Assembly: GCF_014648775.1 (NCBI RefSeq)
Contig: NZ_BMRT01000001.1
Location: 1,240,001 to 1,304,000 of the forward strand
Direction: 5' to 3'
DNA: 64,000 nucleotides
Origin: Streptomyces abikoensis
GTDB taxonomy: Bacteria > Actinomycetota > Actinomycetes > Streptomycetales > Streptomycetaceae
The position numbers were made by a program, and so were the translations under genes. Each line of letters opens with the position of its first letter. The stretch's first letter is position 1. Of the stretch, positions 51,947 to 60,439 are shown piece after piece. The notes under the pieces were generated by a model. It ran no database searches. It was given only the letters and a program-made list of their open reading frames with translations, and had not been told where the DNA came from.

Positions 51947-52863
51947 CAGTACTCCAGCCTTTCGCGCCGGCCGAGCTTCAGCACGACGCCCGCGAAGATC
52001 ATGGTGACGATGAGCAGGGCGACACCGAGCGAAGTGGCGTAGCCGGCCTGCCCGTCACGGAACGCCTTGGTGTAGAGGTAGAAGGAGAGCACTTCCGTGG
52101 AGTAGTCCGGTCCGCCCGGCCCCACGGTCATGATCTGTACGACGGCGAACGAGTCGAGCGCCATGATGCCCATGTAGACCCAGCCGGTCTGCACGGTGTC
52201 CCAGAGCAGCGGAAGCGTGACCCGGAAGAAGGTCTGCAGGCGATTGGCGCCGTCGAGCAGGGCGGCCTCGTAGAAGTCCCGGGGAATGGCGCTCATGCCC
52301 GCCGAGAACAGCACCACGTAGAAACCGACGTTGCTCCACACCATCACCGCCGTCACGCACCACAGCGCGAGCCGGGGGTCGCCCAGCCATTCCGGCCGTA
52401 CGGAGTCCAGGCCGACGGCGCTCAGAAAGGAGTTCAGGGCGCCGCTGTTGGGGTTGTAGGCGAACTGGAACAGCAGGGCGACGATGGCGATCGACAGCAC
52501 CTGGGGAAAGAAGTAGACGACCTTGTAAAGACCCGAGCCGCGCACCCCGGCGACCGCCGCGTTCTTCCTGCGCCGGCCGCCGACGTTGAGCATGAAGGCG
52601 AAGAACAGCCCGAGCCCGAGGGTCACCACCGGGAGCACGAGCAGCAGCAGGACGTTGTGCCAAACGGCCTTCCAGAACACGTCGTCGTTCCAGAGCCGTT
52701 GGTAGTTCTTGAGCCCGGTCATCCGGAAGTCGGAGCTCAGCCCGGTCCAGTCCGTGAAGGAGTAGTAGATGGCCTGGACGAACGGCGAGATGACGAAGAC
52801 GCCGTAGAGCGCCAGGGGCAGGATCAGGAATCCCGCGATGAAGCGGTACTTACCGTGCTGCAT
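51946..52863 (-). CDS. ngcF: Sugar ABC transporter permease NgcF (MalF type)
   Basis: A 305-residue six-TM permease. MalF-like features are 'GFLILPLALYGVFVISPFVQA', 'SFTDWTGLSSDFRMTGLKNY', and the EAA loop 'IPRDFYEAALLDGANRLQTFFRVTLPLL' followed by 'DSFAVVQIMTVGPGGPDYST'. It forms the heterodimeric channel with NgcG. Nine bases separate its start from the ngcE stop. No ATPase gene follows, consistent with use of a multi-purpose ATPase. Confidence 0.88.
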   Translation of the reverse strand: MQHGKYRFIAGFLILPLALYGVFVISPFVQAIYYSFTDWTGLSSDFRMTGLKNYQRLWNDDVFWKAVWHNVLLLLVLPVVTLGLGLFFAFMLNVGGRRRKNAAVAGVRGSGLYKVVYFFPQVLSIAIVALLFQFAYNPNSGALNSFLSAVGLDSVRPEWLGDPRLALWCVTAVMVWSNVGFYVVLFSAGMSAIPRDFYEAALLDGANRLQTFFRVTLPLLWDTVQTGWVYMGIMALDSFAVVQIMTVGPGGPDYSTEVLSFYLYTKAFRDGQAGYATSLGVALLIVTMIFAGVVLKLGRRERLEY

Positions 52864-52872
52864 GGCCGCCGC

Positions 52873-54303
52873 TCACTTGTGCTTGTACTTCTTGACGGAG
52901 TCGTCCTTGGCGGTCTCGTCGGCGAAGCGCTGGATCTTGGTGATCGCCTCGTCGGGCGTCAGCCGGCCGGCCATCATCTCGCCGAGCGCCCCCACACCGA
53001 TCTTCTCCTTCTGGAGGGCCACGTACCAGTCGCCGAGGCGCGGGTTGACCACGTTCTTCCCGGCCTTGGTGAGCGCTTCCTGGGAGGAGGCGAGACCCGG
53101 CGGGAGGGTCAGGCCCTCGGTGCCGCCGTTGAGGGAGGTGAGGGAGGAGACGGACTTGATGAAGTTCTGGGAGGACTTCTTGCCCAGCATCAGGCGCAGC
53201 AGTTCCATGCCGCCCTGCGGGTTCCTGGCGTTCTTCGGCACGATGAAGGGCTCGCCACCGGAGGCCCACAGGGTGCCGAACGGCAGCTTGTCGTTCTTGT
53301 CGAGGCTGGAGGGCGCGCCGACCGACATCTGGAAATCGGCGGGGGTGGTCTTCTTGGACTCGTTCTCGACCCAGGAGCCGTTGGGGAGGAACAGTGCCTT
53401 CCCCTCGTTCCACGCCGTCTGCGACTCGATGTGGGTCAGGCCCGGGGTGCCCTGGAGGATGTAGCCCTTCTTGTAGAGCTCGTAGTAGGCCTCGAAGGCG
53501 GCCTTGACGGCCGGGTCCTTCCAGGCGTTGGGCTCCAGGTTGTCGATTCTCTTCAGCACCTCGACACCGCCGATCTTGGCGATGAACGGGTAGAGGCTGA
53601 AGGGCAGGTAGTACGGGTACTTGCCCGCGTACGTCCAGCCGGCGATGCCCTTCTTCTTCGCCGCCTCGCAGACCTTGAGCATGTCGTCCCAGGTCTCGGG
53701 GTATTGGGCGTCGAGCTTCGCCAGGTTCGTCTTCGAGTACCAGACGCCGTAGACCGTGTAGGCGTAGTACAGGACCCAGGTCTCATCGCTGTCGAACCGC
53801 CCCATTTCCACGACACCGGGGCGCAGGGTGTCGCGGACCTTCTTCGACGGGTCGTCGTAGGAGGGCGCGTCCAGCAGGGCGTTGAGGTCGGTCAGCTGTT
53901 TCTTGGCGACGAGGGTGCCCATGTCCATTTGTTTGGCACCGGAGTTGTCGATGAGGTCCGGCGGGGTGCCGCCGTTGAACCGGGGCTGGAGCTGGGTCTG
54001 GATCTCCTGGGTGGCGGAGTGCTTGACCTGGGCCTTGGGGAAGGCCTTCTGGTATTCGGCCTCGGCGTCCTTGGCGTACTGCTGGCCGAAGCCGCCGTCG
54101 AAGATGACGACGTCCAGGGCGGCGCCCTCATTGACCGCGAGCGGGTTCTTGGTGCTCTTCTCGCCCTTGTCGACCTGGTTTCCGCCGCCGCTGTCGCCGC
54201 TGGCGCAGGCGCTCAGCACGCTCATCGTGGGCACCGCGATCAGGCCTATCGCCGCGGCTCGTTTGATCAGGTCGCGCCGGCCGAATTCCGGGGTGGTTCC
54301 CAT
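52873..54303 (-). CDS. ngcE: N-acetylglucosamine/diacetylchitobiose-binding lipoprotein NgcE
   Basis: A 476-residue family 1 solute-binding protein. The signal carries twin arginines (R9-R10 in 'EFGRRDLIKRAAAIG') and a lipobox 'LSAC' with Cys33, indicating Tat export and lipid anchoring. The mature part includes 'LDVVIFDGGFGQQYAKDAEA', 'FNGGTPPDLIDNSGAKQMDM', 'YYAYTVYGVWYSKTNLAKL', 'GTPGLTHIESQTAWNEGKAL' and 'TLWASGGEPFIVPKNARNPQ', consistent with NgcE. The ATG with GAGGAC upstream sets the start. First gene of ngcEFG and divergent from the GH92 mannosidase, with a DasR-like site between. Confidence 0.9.
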   Translation of the reverse strand: MGTTPEFGRRDLIKRAAAIGLIAVPTMSVLSACASGDSGGGNQVDKGEKSTKNPLAVNEGAALDVVIFDGGFGQQYAKDAEAEYQKAFPKAQVKHSATQEIQTQLQPRFNGGTPPDLIDNSGAKQMDMGTLVAKKQLTDLNALLDAPSYDDPSKKVRDTLRPGVVEMGRFDSDETWVLYYAYTVYGVWYSKTNLAKLDAQYPETWDDMLKVCEAAKKKGIAGWTYAGKYPYYLPFSLYPFIAKIGGVEVLKRIDNLEPNAWKDPAVKAAFEAYYELYKKGYILQGTPGLTHIESQTAWNEGKALFLPNGSWVENESKKTTPADFQMSVGAPSSLDKNDKLPFGTLWASGGEPFIVPKNARNPQGGMELLRLMLGKKSSQNFIKSVSSLTSLNGGTEGLTLPPGLASSQEALTKAGKNVVNPRLGDWYVALQKEKIGVGALGEMMAGRLTPDEAITKIQRFADETAKDDSVKKYKHK

Positions 54304-54498
54304 GCTCAAGTCCTCGCCTTCTCCAGGACTCAGGCGGTGCACCGGTCTCCCCTTGCGAATTCGCCACCGCCGAAGGGCCCGACACCGCGGGTCAGTTGAA
54401 GCTTGGTGCTGGGTGCGCTCCGGAAGGAATCCCCCGCGGCGTGCTGGTGTGCCGCTCTCCCCCGGGTCCGCCACGGCCACGGCCGCCCGGACTGTTCG

Positions 54499-54514
54499 AC
54501 AGGTATAGTCCACT
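54499..54514. promoter_or_regulatory. DasR-like responsive element (dre) upstream of ngcE
   Basis: ACAGGTATAGTCCACT matches 13 of 16 positions of the dre consensus ACTGGTCTAGACCACT. It lies 196 bp before the ngcE start. DasR is the GntR-type repressor of chitin and N-acetylglucosamine uptake in Streptomyces, so both match and location fit. Confidence 0.5.
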
Positions 54515-54645
54515 CCTGCTCAACTGGGCAAGATCGAAAGCGGCTTTGACCGTCAGTCTTTCCCGAGTTGAGACCTCTCCGCCCGGCCCTCGGAGCCCCC
54601 TGGAATCCCGCTGGGGCCCGTCCGGCGACACCAGCCCCGAGACCC

Positions 54646-54676
54646 TTGACACCACTGGTGTCTCACGCACTACTTA
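54646..54676 (+). promoter_or_regulatory. Probable promoter of the GH92 gene with overlapping palindrome
   Basis: TTGACA (54646-54651) and TACTTA (54671-54676) with a 19-base spacer. The 15-base palindrome GACACCA-C-TGGTGTC (54648-54662) overlaps the -35 box. Confidence 0.45.
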
Positions 54677-54694
54677 ACACTGCGCGTCATGGGT

Positions 54695-54706
54695 GACAAC
54701 GTTGTC
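54695..54706 (+). promoter_or_regulatory. LacI-family-type operator near the GH92 transcription start
   Basis: GACAACGTTGTC, a perfect 12-base palindrome with the central CG typical of LacI/GalR-family operators, about 20 bases past the -10 box and 46 bases before the GH92 start codon. No LacI-type gene lies in the window. Confidence 0.55.
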
Positions 54707-54752
54707 TGAGTCGTCCGGCCGTCCGTGCCGGGTTCAGCGGAGAGGCAAAGGG

Positions 54753-57700
54753 ATGCGAACGGGAACCGGGTACCGCAGATGGCGTACGCTCGCCCGTCCC
54801 ACAGCGCTCCTGGTGGTCACCGTACTGGTGACGGGGGCTCAGGTCACGCAGGGCGGACCCGTCGGGGCGTCGCCGGCCCGGGCCGGGGCGGCCGCCCCGG
54901 CCGACGAGCGCTTCGCCTCCTCCTTCGAGCCCGGCGACCCCCGGCCCGACTGGACGGACACCGTCGAGACCGGCCGCGACGGCCGCCCGCGCGCAGCCGG
55001 CGTCGACGGCGACGACACCAGCGGCATCCCCGGCAATGTCACCGACCGGGTCACCGCCGTCCGTGCCAGCGGCGAGCACGCCGAGGCGGGCGAGGTCAAG
55101 GAGAACCTCGTCGACGGCGAGAGCGCGACCAAATGGCTCGCCTTCGCGCGCACCGCCTGGCTGGAATTCGAGCTCGACCGGCCCGTCACCGCCGTGCGCT
55201 ACGCCCTGACCTCCGCGAACGACGCCCCCGGCCGTGATCCCCGGGACTGGACGCTCAAGGGATCCGACGACGGCGCCACCTGGCAGGTGCTCGACACCCG
55301 CCGGGACGAGTCCTTCGAAAAGCGCCTCCACACCCGCGAGTTCTCCTTCACCGGGTCCCGTCCCCACCGCCAGTACCGGCTGGAGATAACCCGCAACAAC
55401 GGCGAGCCCGTCACCCAGCTCGCCGAGTTCCAGCTGGCGGCGGGCGACACCGGCACCCCGCCGCCCGCCGACATGCGCAGCCACATCGACCGCGGCCCCA
55501 CCGGCTCCCCCACCGCCAAGGCCCGCGCGGGCTTCACCGGCACCCACGCCCTGCGCTACGGGGGCATGCACCAGGCCACCGGCCACGCCTACTCCTACAA
55601 CAAGGTCTTCCGGACCCACCTGCGCGTCACCCCGAGAACCCTGCTCTCCTACAAGATCTTCCCCGCCCTCCCCGAGCCGGACGCCCGCTACCCCGCCACC
55701 CATGTCGCCCTCGACCTCGCCTTCACCGACGGCACCTACCTCAGCGAGCTCGGCGCGGTCGACCAGCACGGCGCGCGGCTCACCCCGCAGGGCCAGGCCG
55801 CTTCCAAGACGCTCTACGTCAACCAGTGGAACAACAAGGAGTCGCGCGTCGGCGCCGTGGCCGCGGGGAAGACCGTGGAGCGGGTGCTGATCGCCTACGA
55901 CTCGCCCGTGGGCCCGGCGAAGTTCCGCGGTTGGATCGACGACATCTCCCTCGCCCCGGCCCCCGCGGAACCGCCCGTCGCCCATCCGGCGGACCGGGCC
56001 GTCACCACCCGCGGCACCAACTCCAGCTCGAACTTCTCCAGAGGCAACACCTTCCCGGCCACCGCCGTCCCCCACGGCTTCAACTTCTGGACGCCCGTCA
56101 CCAACGCGGGCGTCACGGACTGGCTCTACCAGTACGCGGCGACCAACAACGCCGACAACCTCCCCACCCTCCAGGCCTTCTCGGCCGGCCACCAGCCCAG
56201 CCCCTGGATGGGCGACCGGCAGACCTTCCAGCTCATGCCCTCGGCCTCCCCGGGCGTCCCACCCGCCTCCCGCGCCGCCCGCGCCCTGCCCTTCCGGCAC
56301 GAGAACGAGACCGCCCGGCCCCACTACTACGCCGTCACCTTCGAGAACGGCATCAAAGCGGAGATCACCCCCGGCGACCACGCCGCGATGATCCGCTTCA
56401 CCTTCCCCTCGGAGCAGGCGAGCGTCCTCCTCGACAACGTCAAGGACCGGGGCGGGCTGACCCTCGACCCCGAGCACCGCTCCTTCAGCGCCTACTCGGA
56501 CGTCCGCAGCGGACTGTCCACCGGCGCCGGGCGCCTCTTCGTCCACGGCGTCTTCGACGCGCCCGTCATCGACAGCGGCAAGCTCAAGGGCGACAGCGGC
56601 AGCGACGCCGTCACCGGCTTTCTGCGCTTCGCGCCCGGCACGAGCCGTACGGTCACCCTGCGCGTGGCGACCTCCCTCATCGGCACCGACCAGGCCCGCG
56701 CCAACCTCGAGCAGGAGATCCCCGCGAGCACCGGCTTCGACCAGGTCATGACCCGCGCCCGCACCGCCTGGGACACCCTCCTCGGCCGCGTCGAGGTCGA
56801 GGGCGCGACCCGCGACCAGCTCACCACCCTCTACTCCAGCCTGTACCGGCTCTACCTCTATCCCAACTCCGGGTTCGAGAACACCGGCACCCCCACCCGG
56901 CCCCGCCCGCGCTACGCCAGCCCCTTCTCCCCGCCCGCCGGCGAGAACACCCCGACCACGACCGGCGCCAAGATCGTCGACGGTGAGATCTACGTCAACA
57001 ACGGCTTCTGGGACACCTACCGCACCACCTGGCCCGCGTACTCGCTGCTGACGCCCCGCCAGGCGGGCAGGCTGATCGACGGCTTCGTCCAGCAGTACAA
57101 GGACGGCGGCTGGATCTCCCGCTGGTCCTCCCCCGGCTACGCCGACCTGATGACGGGCACCAGCTCCGACGTCGCCTTCGCCGACGCCTACGTCAAGGGC
57201 GTCCCCTTCGACGCCGAGGCGGCGTACGCGGCCGCGCTGAAGAACGCCACCGTCGCCCCGGACAGCCCCGGCACCGGCCGCAAGGGCATGGAGACCTCCG
57301 TCTTCCTCGGCTACACCAGCACGAAGACCCGCGAGGGCCTGTCCTGGGCGCTCGAGGGCTACCTCAACGACTTCGGCCTGGGCCGGATGGGCCGCGCGCT
57401 GTACGAGAAGACCCGCAAGGAGCGCTACCGCGAGGAGTCCGCGTACTTCCTCAACCGCGCCCGGAACTACGTCAAGCTCTTCGACGACCGCGTCGGCTTC
57501 TTCCAGGGCCGCGACGCGAACGGCGCCTGGCGGCTGCCCCCCGCCTCCTACGACCCGCGCGTCTGGGGCAACGACTACACCGAGACCAACGGCTGGAACT
57601 TCGCCTTCACCGCCCCCCAGGACACCCGGGGCCTGGCCAACCTCCACGGCGGCCGCGCCGGCCTGGCCGCGAAGCTCGACACCTACTTCGCCACCCCCGA

Positions 57701-58628
57701 GACGGGCGCCCCCGAGTTCGCCGGCTCGTACGGCGGCGTCATCCACGAGATGACGGAGGCCCGGGACGTCCGCATGGGCATGTACGGGCACAGCAACCAG
57801 CCCGCGCACCACATCGCCTACATGTACGACGCGGCGGGGCAGCCCTGGAAGACCCAGGAGAAGGTCCGCGAGATCCTCTCCCGCCTCTACCTCGGCAGCG
57901 AGATCGGCCAGGGCTACCCCGGCGACGAGGACAACGGCGAGATGTCCGCCTGGTACGTCTTCGGCGCCCTCGGCTTCTACCCGCTCGTGATGGGCCAGGG
58001 CGAGTACGCGATCGGCTCGCCCCTCTTCACCAAGGCCACCGTCCACCTGGAGAGCGGCCGCGACCTGGTGATCCGCGCTCCGCGCAACAGCGCCCGCAAC
58101 GTCTACGTCCAGGGCCTGCGCGTCAACGGCCGCGCGTGGCACAGCACGGCCCTCCCCCACGCCCTGCTGGCCAGGGGCGGCACCCTGGACTTCGCGATGG
58201 GCCCCCACCCGTCCCGCTGGGCCACGGGCCCGGACGCGGGCCCGACGTCCTTGACCCATGACGACAAGGTGCCGGCCCCGCTGACCGACGTGACAGCCCA
58301 CGACGGCTCGGCCCTGACCGACGACACCTCCCGCACGTCGGCGTCCTTCACCACCGCCACCCTGGACACACCGGGCGCCCCCCGGGTGACGTCCTACACC
58401 CTCACCTCGGCCGACCGCGCCAAGGCCCCGACCGGCTGGGTACTCCGCGGCTCCCCGGACGGCACGACCTGGACCGAAGTCGACCGCCGCACCACCGAAA
58501 CCTTCACCTGGGACCGCCAGACCCGCGTCTTCGCCCTCCCCGCCCCGGCGACCTACCGCCACTGGCGCCTGGAGACGGCGAACGGCCGGGAGGCCACGCT
58601 GGCGGAGGTGGAGCTGCTGGGGTCGTGA
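54753..58628 (+). CDS. Secreted GH92 family alpha-mannosidase with discoidin-like domains
   Basis: A 1291-residue exported enzyme. The signal peptide (residues 1-45) is followed by an F5/8-type galactose-binding domain at ~95-230 ('KENLVDGESATKWLAF', 'YALTSANDAPGRDPRDWTLK'). The GH92 N- and catalytic domains span ~235-1150: 'NTFPATAVPHGFNFWTPVTN', 'NNGFWDTYRTTWPAYSLLTP', 'HSNQPAHHIAYMYDAAG' and the hallmark 'GDEDNGEMSAWYVFGALGFY' near 1057. A second discoidin-like domain is at ~1170-1291. GH92 enzymes remove alpha-linked mannose from N-glycans and mannans in a Ca-dependent manner. The ATG after AAAGGG was chosen; an upstream GTG would place the operator inside the gene. Confidence 0.93.
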   Translation: MRTGTGYRRWRTLARPTALLVVTVLVTGAQVTQGGPVGASPARAGAAAPADERFASSFEPGDPRPDWTDTVETGRDGRPRAAGVDGDDTSGIPGNVTDRVTAVRASGEHAEAGEVKENLVDGESATKWLAFARTAWLEFELDRPVTAVRYALTSANDAPGRDPRDWTLKGSDDGATWQVLDTRRDESFEKRLHTREFSFTGSRPHRQYRLEITRNNGEPVTQLAEFQLAAGDTGTPPPADMRSHIDRGPTGSPTAKARAGFTGTHALRYGGMHQATGHAYSYNKVFRTHLRVTPRTLLSYKIFPALPEPDARYPATHVALDLAFTDGTYLSELGAVDQHGARLTPQGQAASKTLYVNQWNNKESRVGAVAAGKTVERVLIAYDSPVGPAKFRGWIDDISLAPAPAEPPVAHPADRAVTTRGTNSSSNFSRGNTFPATAVPHGFNFWTPVTNAGVTDWLYQYAATNNADNLPTLQAFSAGHQPSPWMGDRQTFQLMPSASPGVPPASRAARALPFRHENETARPHYYAVTFENGIKAEITPGDHAAMIRFTFPSEQASVLLDNVKDRGGLTLDPEHRSFSAYSDVRSGLSTGAGRLFVHGVFDAPVIDSGKLKGDSGSDAVTGFLRFAPGTSRTVTLRVATSLIGTDQARANLEQEIPASTGFDQVMTRARTAWDTLLGRVEVEGATRDQLTTLYSSLYRLYLYPNSGFENTGTPTRPRPRYASPFSPPAGENTPTTTGAKIVDGEIYVNNGFWDTYRTTWPAYSLLTPRQAGRLIDGFVQQYKDGGWISRWSSPGYADLMTGTSSDVAFADAYVKGVPFDAEAAYAAALKNATVAPDSPGTGRKGMETSVFLGYTSTKTREGLSWALEGYLNDFGLGRMGRALYEKTRKERYREESAYFLNRARNYVKLFDDRVGFFQGRDANGAWRLPPASYDPRVWGNDYTETNGWNFAFTAPQDTRGLANLHGGRAGLAAKLDTYFATPETGAPEFAGSYGGVIHEMTEARDVRMGMYGHSNQPAHHIAYMYDAAGQPWKTQEKVREILSRLYLGSEIGQGYPGDEDNGEMSAWYVFGALGFYPLVMGQGEYAIGSPLFTKATVHLESGRDLVIRAPRNSARNVYVQGLRVNGRAWHSTALPHALLARGGTLDFAMGPHPSRWATGPDAGPTSLTHDDKVPAPLTDVTAHDGSALTDDTSRTSASFTTATLDTPGAPRVTSYTLTSADRAKAPTGWVLRGSPDGTTWTEVDRRTTETFTWDRQTRVFALPAPATYRHWRLETANGREATLAEVELLGS

Positions 58629-58634
58629 CGCCTT

Positions 58635-59496
58635 TCAGGACAGGATCGCGGTGACGACCCCGGACCCGACGGCCTGCCCGGCCCTCGCGAACGGAGAACC
58701 GCAGCCCCTCCTCCAGGGCGACGGGCCGGGCGAGCCGGACGGTCACGGAGTGGACACCGGCAGCGGCCTCCTCGACGTCCACGCCGTCGCGCCGAAGGCT
58801 GGTGATGTCGCCGGAAAGACTCTCGGTCCGGATGTGGAACTGGCCCACGCGCGGGCCGGTGCCAGGAAAGATGAGCGGGCGGTCGCCCTCCTCGGCCGTC
58901 ATGAAGGAGACGAGACCCTCGTAGGCGGTGTACGCGGCGACGGACCCGGGCTCGGCGAGATGCGGGCGGTCCGGGTCGGCGTGCTCCCGATGATCTCGAC
59001 GTTCTGCCCGGGGACGGCGACGCCGCGCTCGACGACGAACGTCCCCGGGCCGAGGGATCCCAGGAGTTCCCCGACTCACGGGACGACACCGGCTCCGTGA
59101 CGGGACACGGCGAAGACGTCCTGGGCGGACATCAGAAAAGGCCCGTCGGCACCACGGGCAGAGGCGGGCAGCCCGTCCATCGCGGCGACCAACTCCTCGA
59201 CCGACGTCCCGTCTCTCAGCGCGGAGCCGGTCGGCCTTGTTGACGAAGACGACGACCTGCGGACCCCCGGCCCACCGGGCCAGCCGCACCTGCTCCTCGG
59301 CTTCCCGGGTCACTCCCGTCGCAGGCGGACACGACGAGAATGCCGCACGCCGGCTGCCCCTCCCACTGACGAGGTCCGAGGCGTACGCCGCCGGATGCGC
59401 CCAGTCGACCGACGACCAGGCGGGAGTCCGCCCGACAGTGGTGGCGGCGACGGCCGCGGCCAGAGTCGTCTTCCCGGAGTGGGCGGGGCCTATGAC
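58635..59496 (-). pseudogene. Degraded EF-Tu-like (tuf) pseudogene
   Basis: Read in shifting minus-strand frames the region retraces elongation factor Tu: P-loop 'IGPAHSGKTTLAAAV' (EF-Tu IGHVDHGKTTL), then in another frame 'CGILVVSACDG' (EF-Tu GAILVVAATDG), 'EEQVRLARWAGGPQVVVFVN' with NKAD, the domain 2 strand 'FVVERGVAVPGQNVEIIG', domain 3 'PRVGQFHIRTESLSGDI' and 'ARPVALEEGLRFSVREG', and finally 'VGSGVVTAILS' with TGA at the correct EF-Tu end. The switch and effector regions of domain 1 and part of domain 2 are missing, and at least two frameshifts are needed. The 5' end is lost. It may derive from a divergent tuf3-type copy. Confidence 0.8.
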
Positions 59497-59500
59497 AGCA

Positions 59501-59533
59501 CTTCGGCCCGACGGATGATCCGCCGGGCCGAAG
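59501..59533. other. Hairpin at the upstream edge of the tuf-like pseudogene
   Basis: CTTCGGCCCG, 13 bases, CGGGCCGAAG: perfect 10-bp stem resembling a terminator, possibly a relic of a former gene boundary. Confidence 0.4.
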
Positions 59534-60028
59534 CAGCTATCGGGGTCGCGTCTCCGCGTGAGCCCCCACTTACGTCAGGTTGTGCCAGGAGTGGCCGCAC
59601 TGGCCGCGGCACTCCGTTTCCCTGCGCCGGGTGTCGGCGATCGAGAAGGTGGAGATGAGAACGCGGAACGCCTTCATGTACTCATAGCTGGGCAGGCTGG
59701 CGATCTGACCGCCCTGGTACATCACGGGCTCGCGCACCATCAGCACCCTGCGCGAGCTCGTTGAGAATGCGTTCCGCGGAAGCGAGTTCTTGATCCTATT
59801 ACGTCGCGGGCACGGCCGTCCTTGAGCGGGCGCTGCCGAACTCTTACTGGGACCTGGGTCTGAGGATACTCAAAGCAGACCTGGCAACGGTTGAGATCAG
59901 CTTGGCGAACCGTCGGATGCGTGGCCCGCACGTCCGGCGGTGTGGGAGGGGGGCCGGGCGACCCCAGCCCTCCTCCCCGGTTGAACCGGCTCATGCACCC
60001 CCGTCCCGTAAGACTGGCGGCGCATCCG
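59534..60028. other. 495-bp gene-poor stretch with a possible 56-codon ORF
   Basis: No recognised gene. On the minus strand ATG 59740 to TAA 59570 gives a 56-residue peptide starting 'MVREPVMYQGGQIASLPS' and ending with a Cys/His-rich 'CRGQCGHSWHNLT'. It has only a weak AGGGTG before the ATG. It may be a real small protein or the tail of a decayed gene; base composition is lower in GC than the neighbouring core genes. Confidence 0.3.
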
Positions 60029-60415
60029 TCACCCGCTTGCGCTCCGCCAGTCCCACGAGGGGTCACGTTCAAAACGCTTCAGGACTTCGCTGTACTCAAG
60101 GAGATCACCGTAGTTTGTATCCAAGAGTCCACTCAGCCCTCGAAGCACTTCTGCCAGCAATTCTCGAACACCTGGAACATCAGAATACTCGAGGAGGATG
60201 GCACGAAAATCGCCGAGCTTGCTCATCGCTCCGGCGATCTCCGTCTCTTCGAATTCATCGAGAACGTCTCCCGAGAAATCCACCCCGAATACGTACTCCC
60301 CCCGCTCCAAGCGATCGAGGAAGGGTCCCTCACTGTAGGAACCGGCGCAGCGAAGCCGGGCCATCAGCTCCTGGTGATCGTCCAAGGGACTGAGAAGGAC
60401 GATGGTGGGACGCAT
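60029..60415 (-). CDS. Probable immunity protein for the adjacent polymorphic toxin
   Basis: A 128-residue soluble, acidic protein: 'MRPTIVLLSPLDDHQELMAR', 'GEYVFGVDFSGDVLDEFEET', 'GDFRAILLEYSDVPGVRELLAEVL', 'NYGDLLEYSEVLKRFERD'. I do not recognise a named family. It starts 24 bases after the toxin stop on the same strand, with AAGGAG before the ATG. Small acidic proteins coded immediately downstream of Hint-domain toxins are as a rule their immunity partners, and the acidity suits binding to a basic nuclease domain. GC content is lower than in core genes here, suggesting horizontal mobility. Confidence 0.7.
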   Translation of the reverse strand: MRPTIVLLSPLDDHQELMARLRCAGSYSEGPFLDRLERGEYVFGVDFSGDVLDEFEETEIAGAMSKLGDFRAILLEYSDVPGVRELLAEVLRGLSGLLDTNYGDLLEYSEVLKRFERDPSWDWRSASG

Positions 60416-60439
60416 ACGATGCCTCTCCTTGTCTCGCGG

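Noticed and set aside
54693..54752. Upstream GTG start for the GH92 gene
   Set aside because: It would place the palindromic operator inside the coding sequence and precede the signal peptide with a polar stretch; ATG 54753 has its own ribosome site.
54687..58562. Long open reading frame antisense to the GH92 gene
   Set aside because: In high-GC DNA the strand opposite a long gene stays open by codon bias; the translation is low-complexity Gly/Ala/Val/Arg with no domain.
58651..59100. Plus-strand ORF downstream of the GH92 gene
   Set aside because: It is the complement of the EF-Tu-like pseudogene; the minus-strand translation carries the recognisable motifs.
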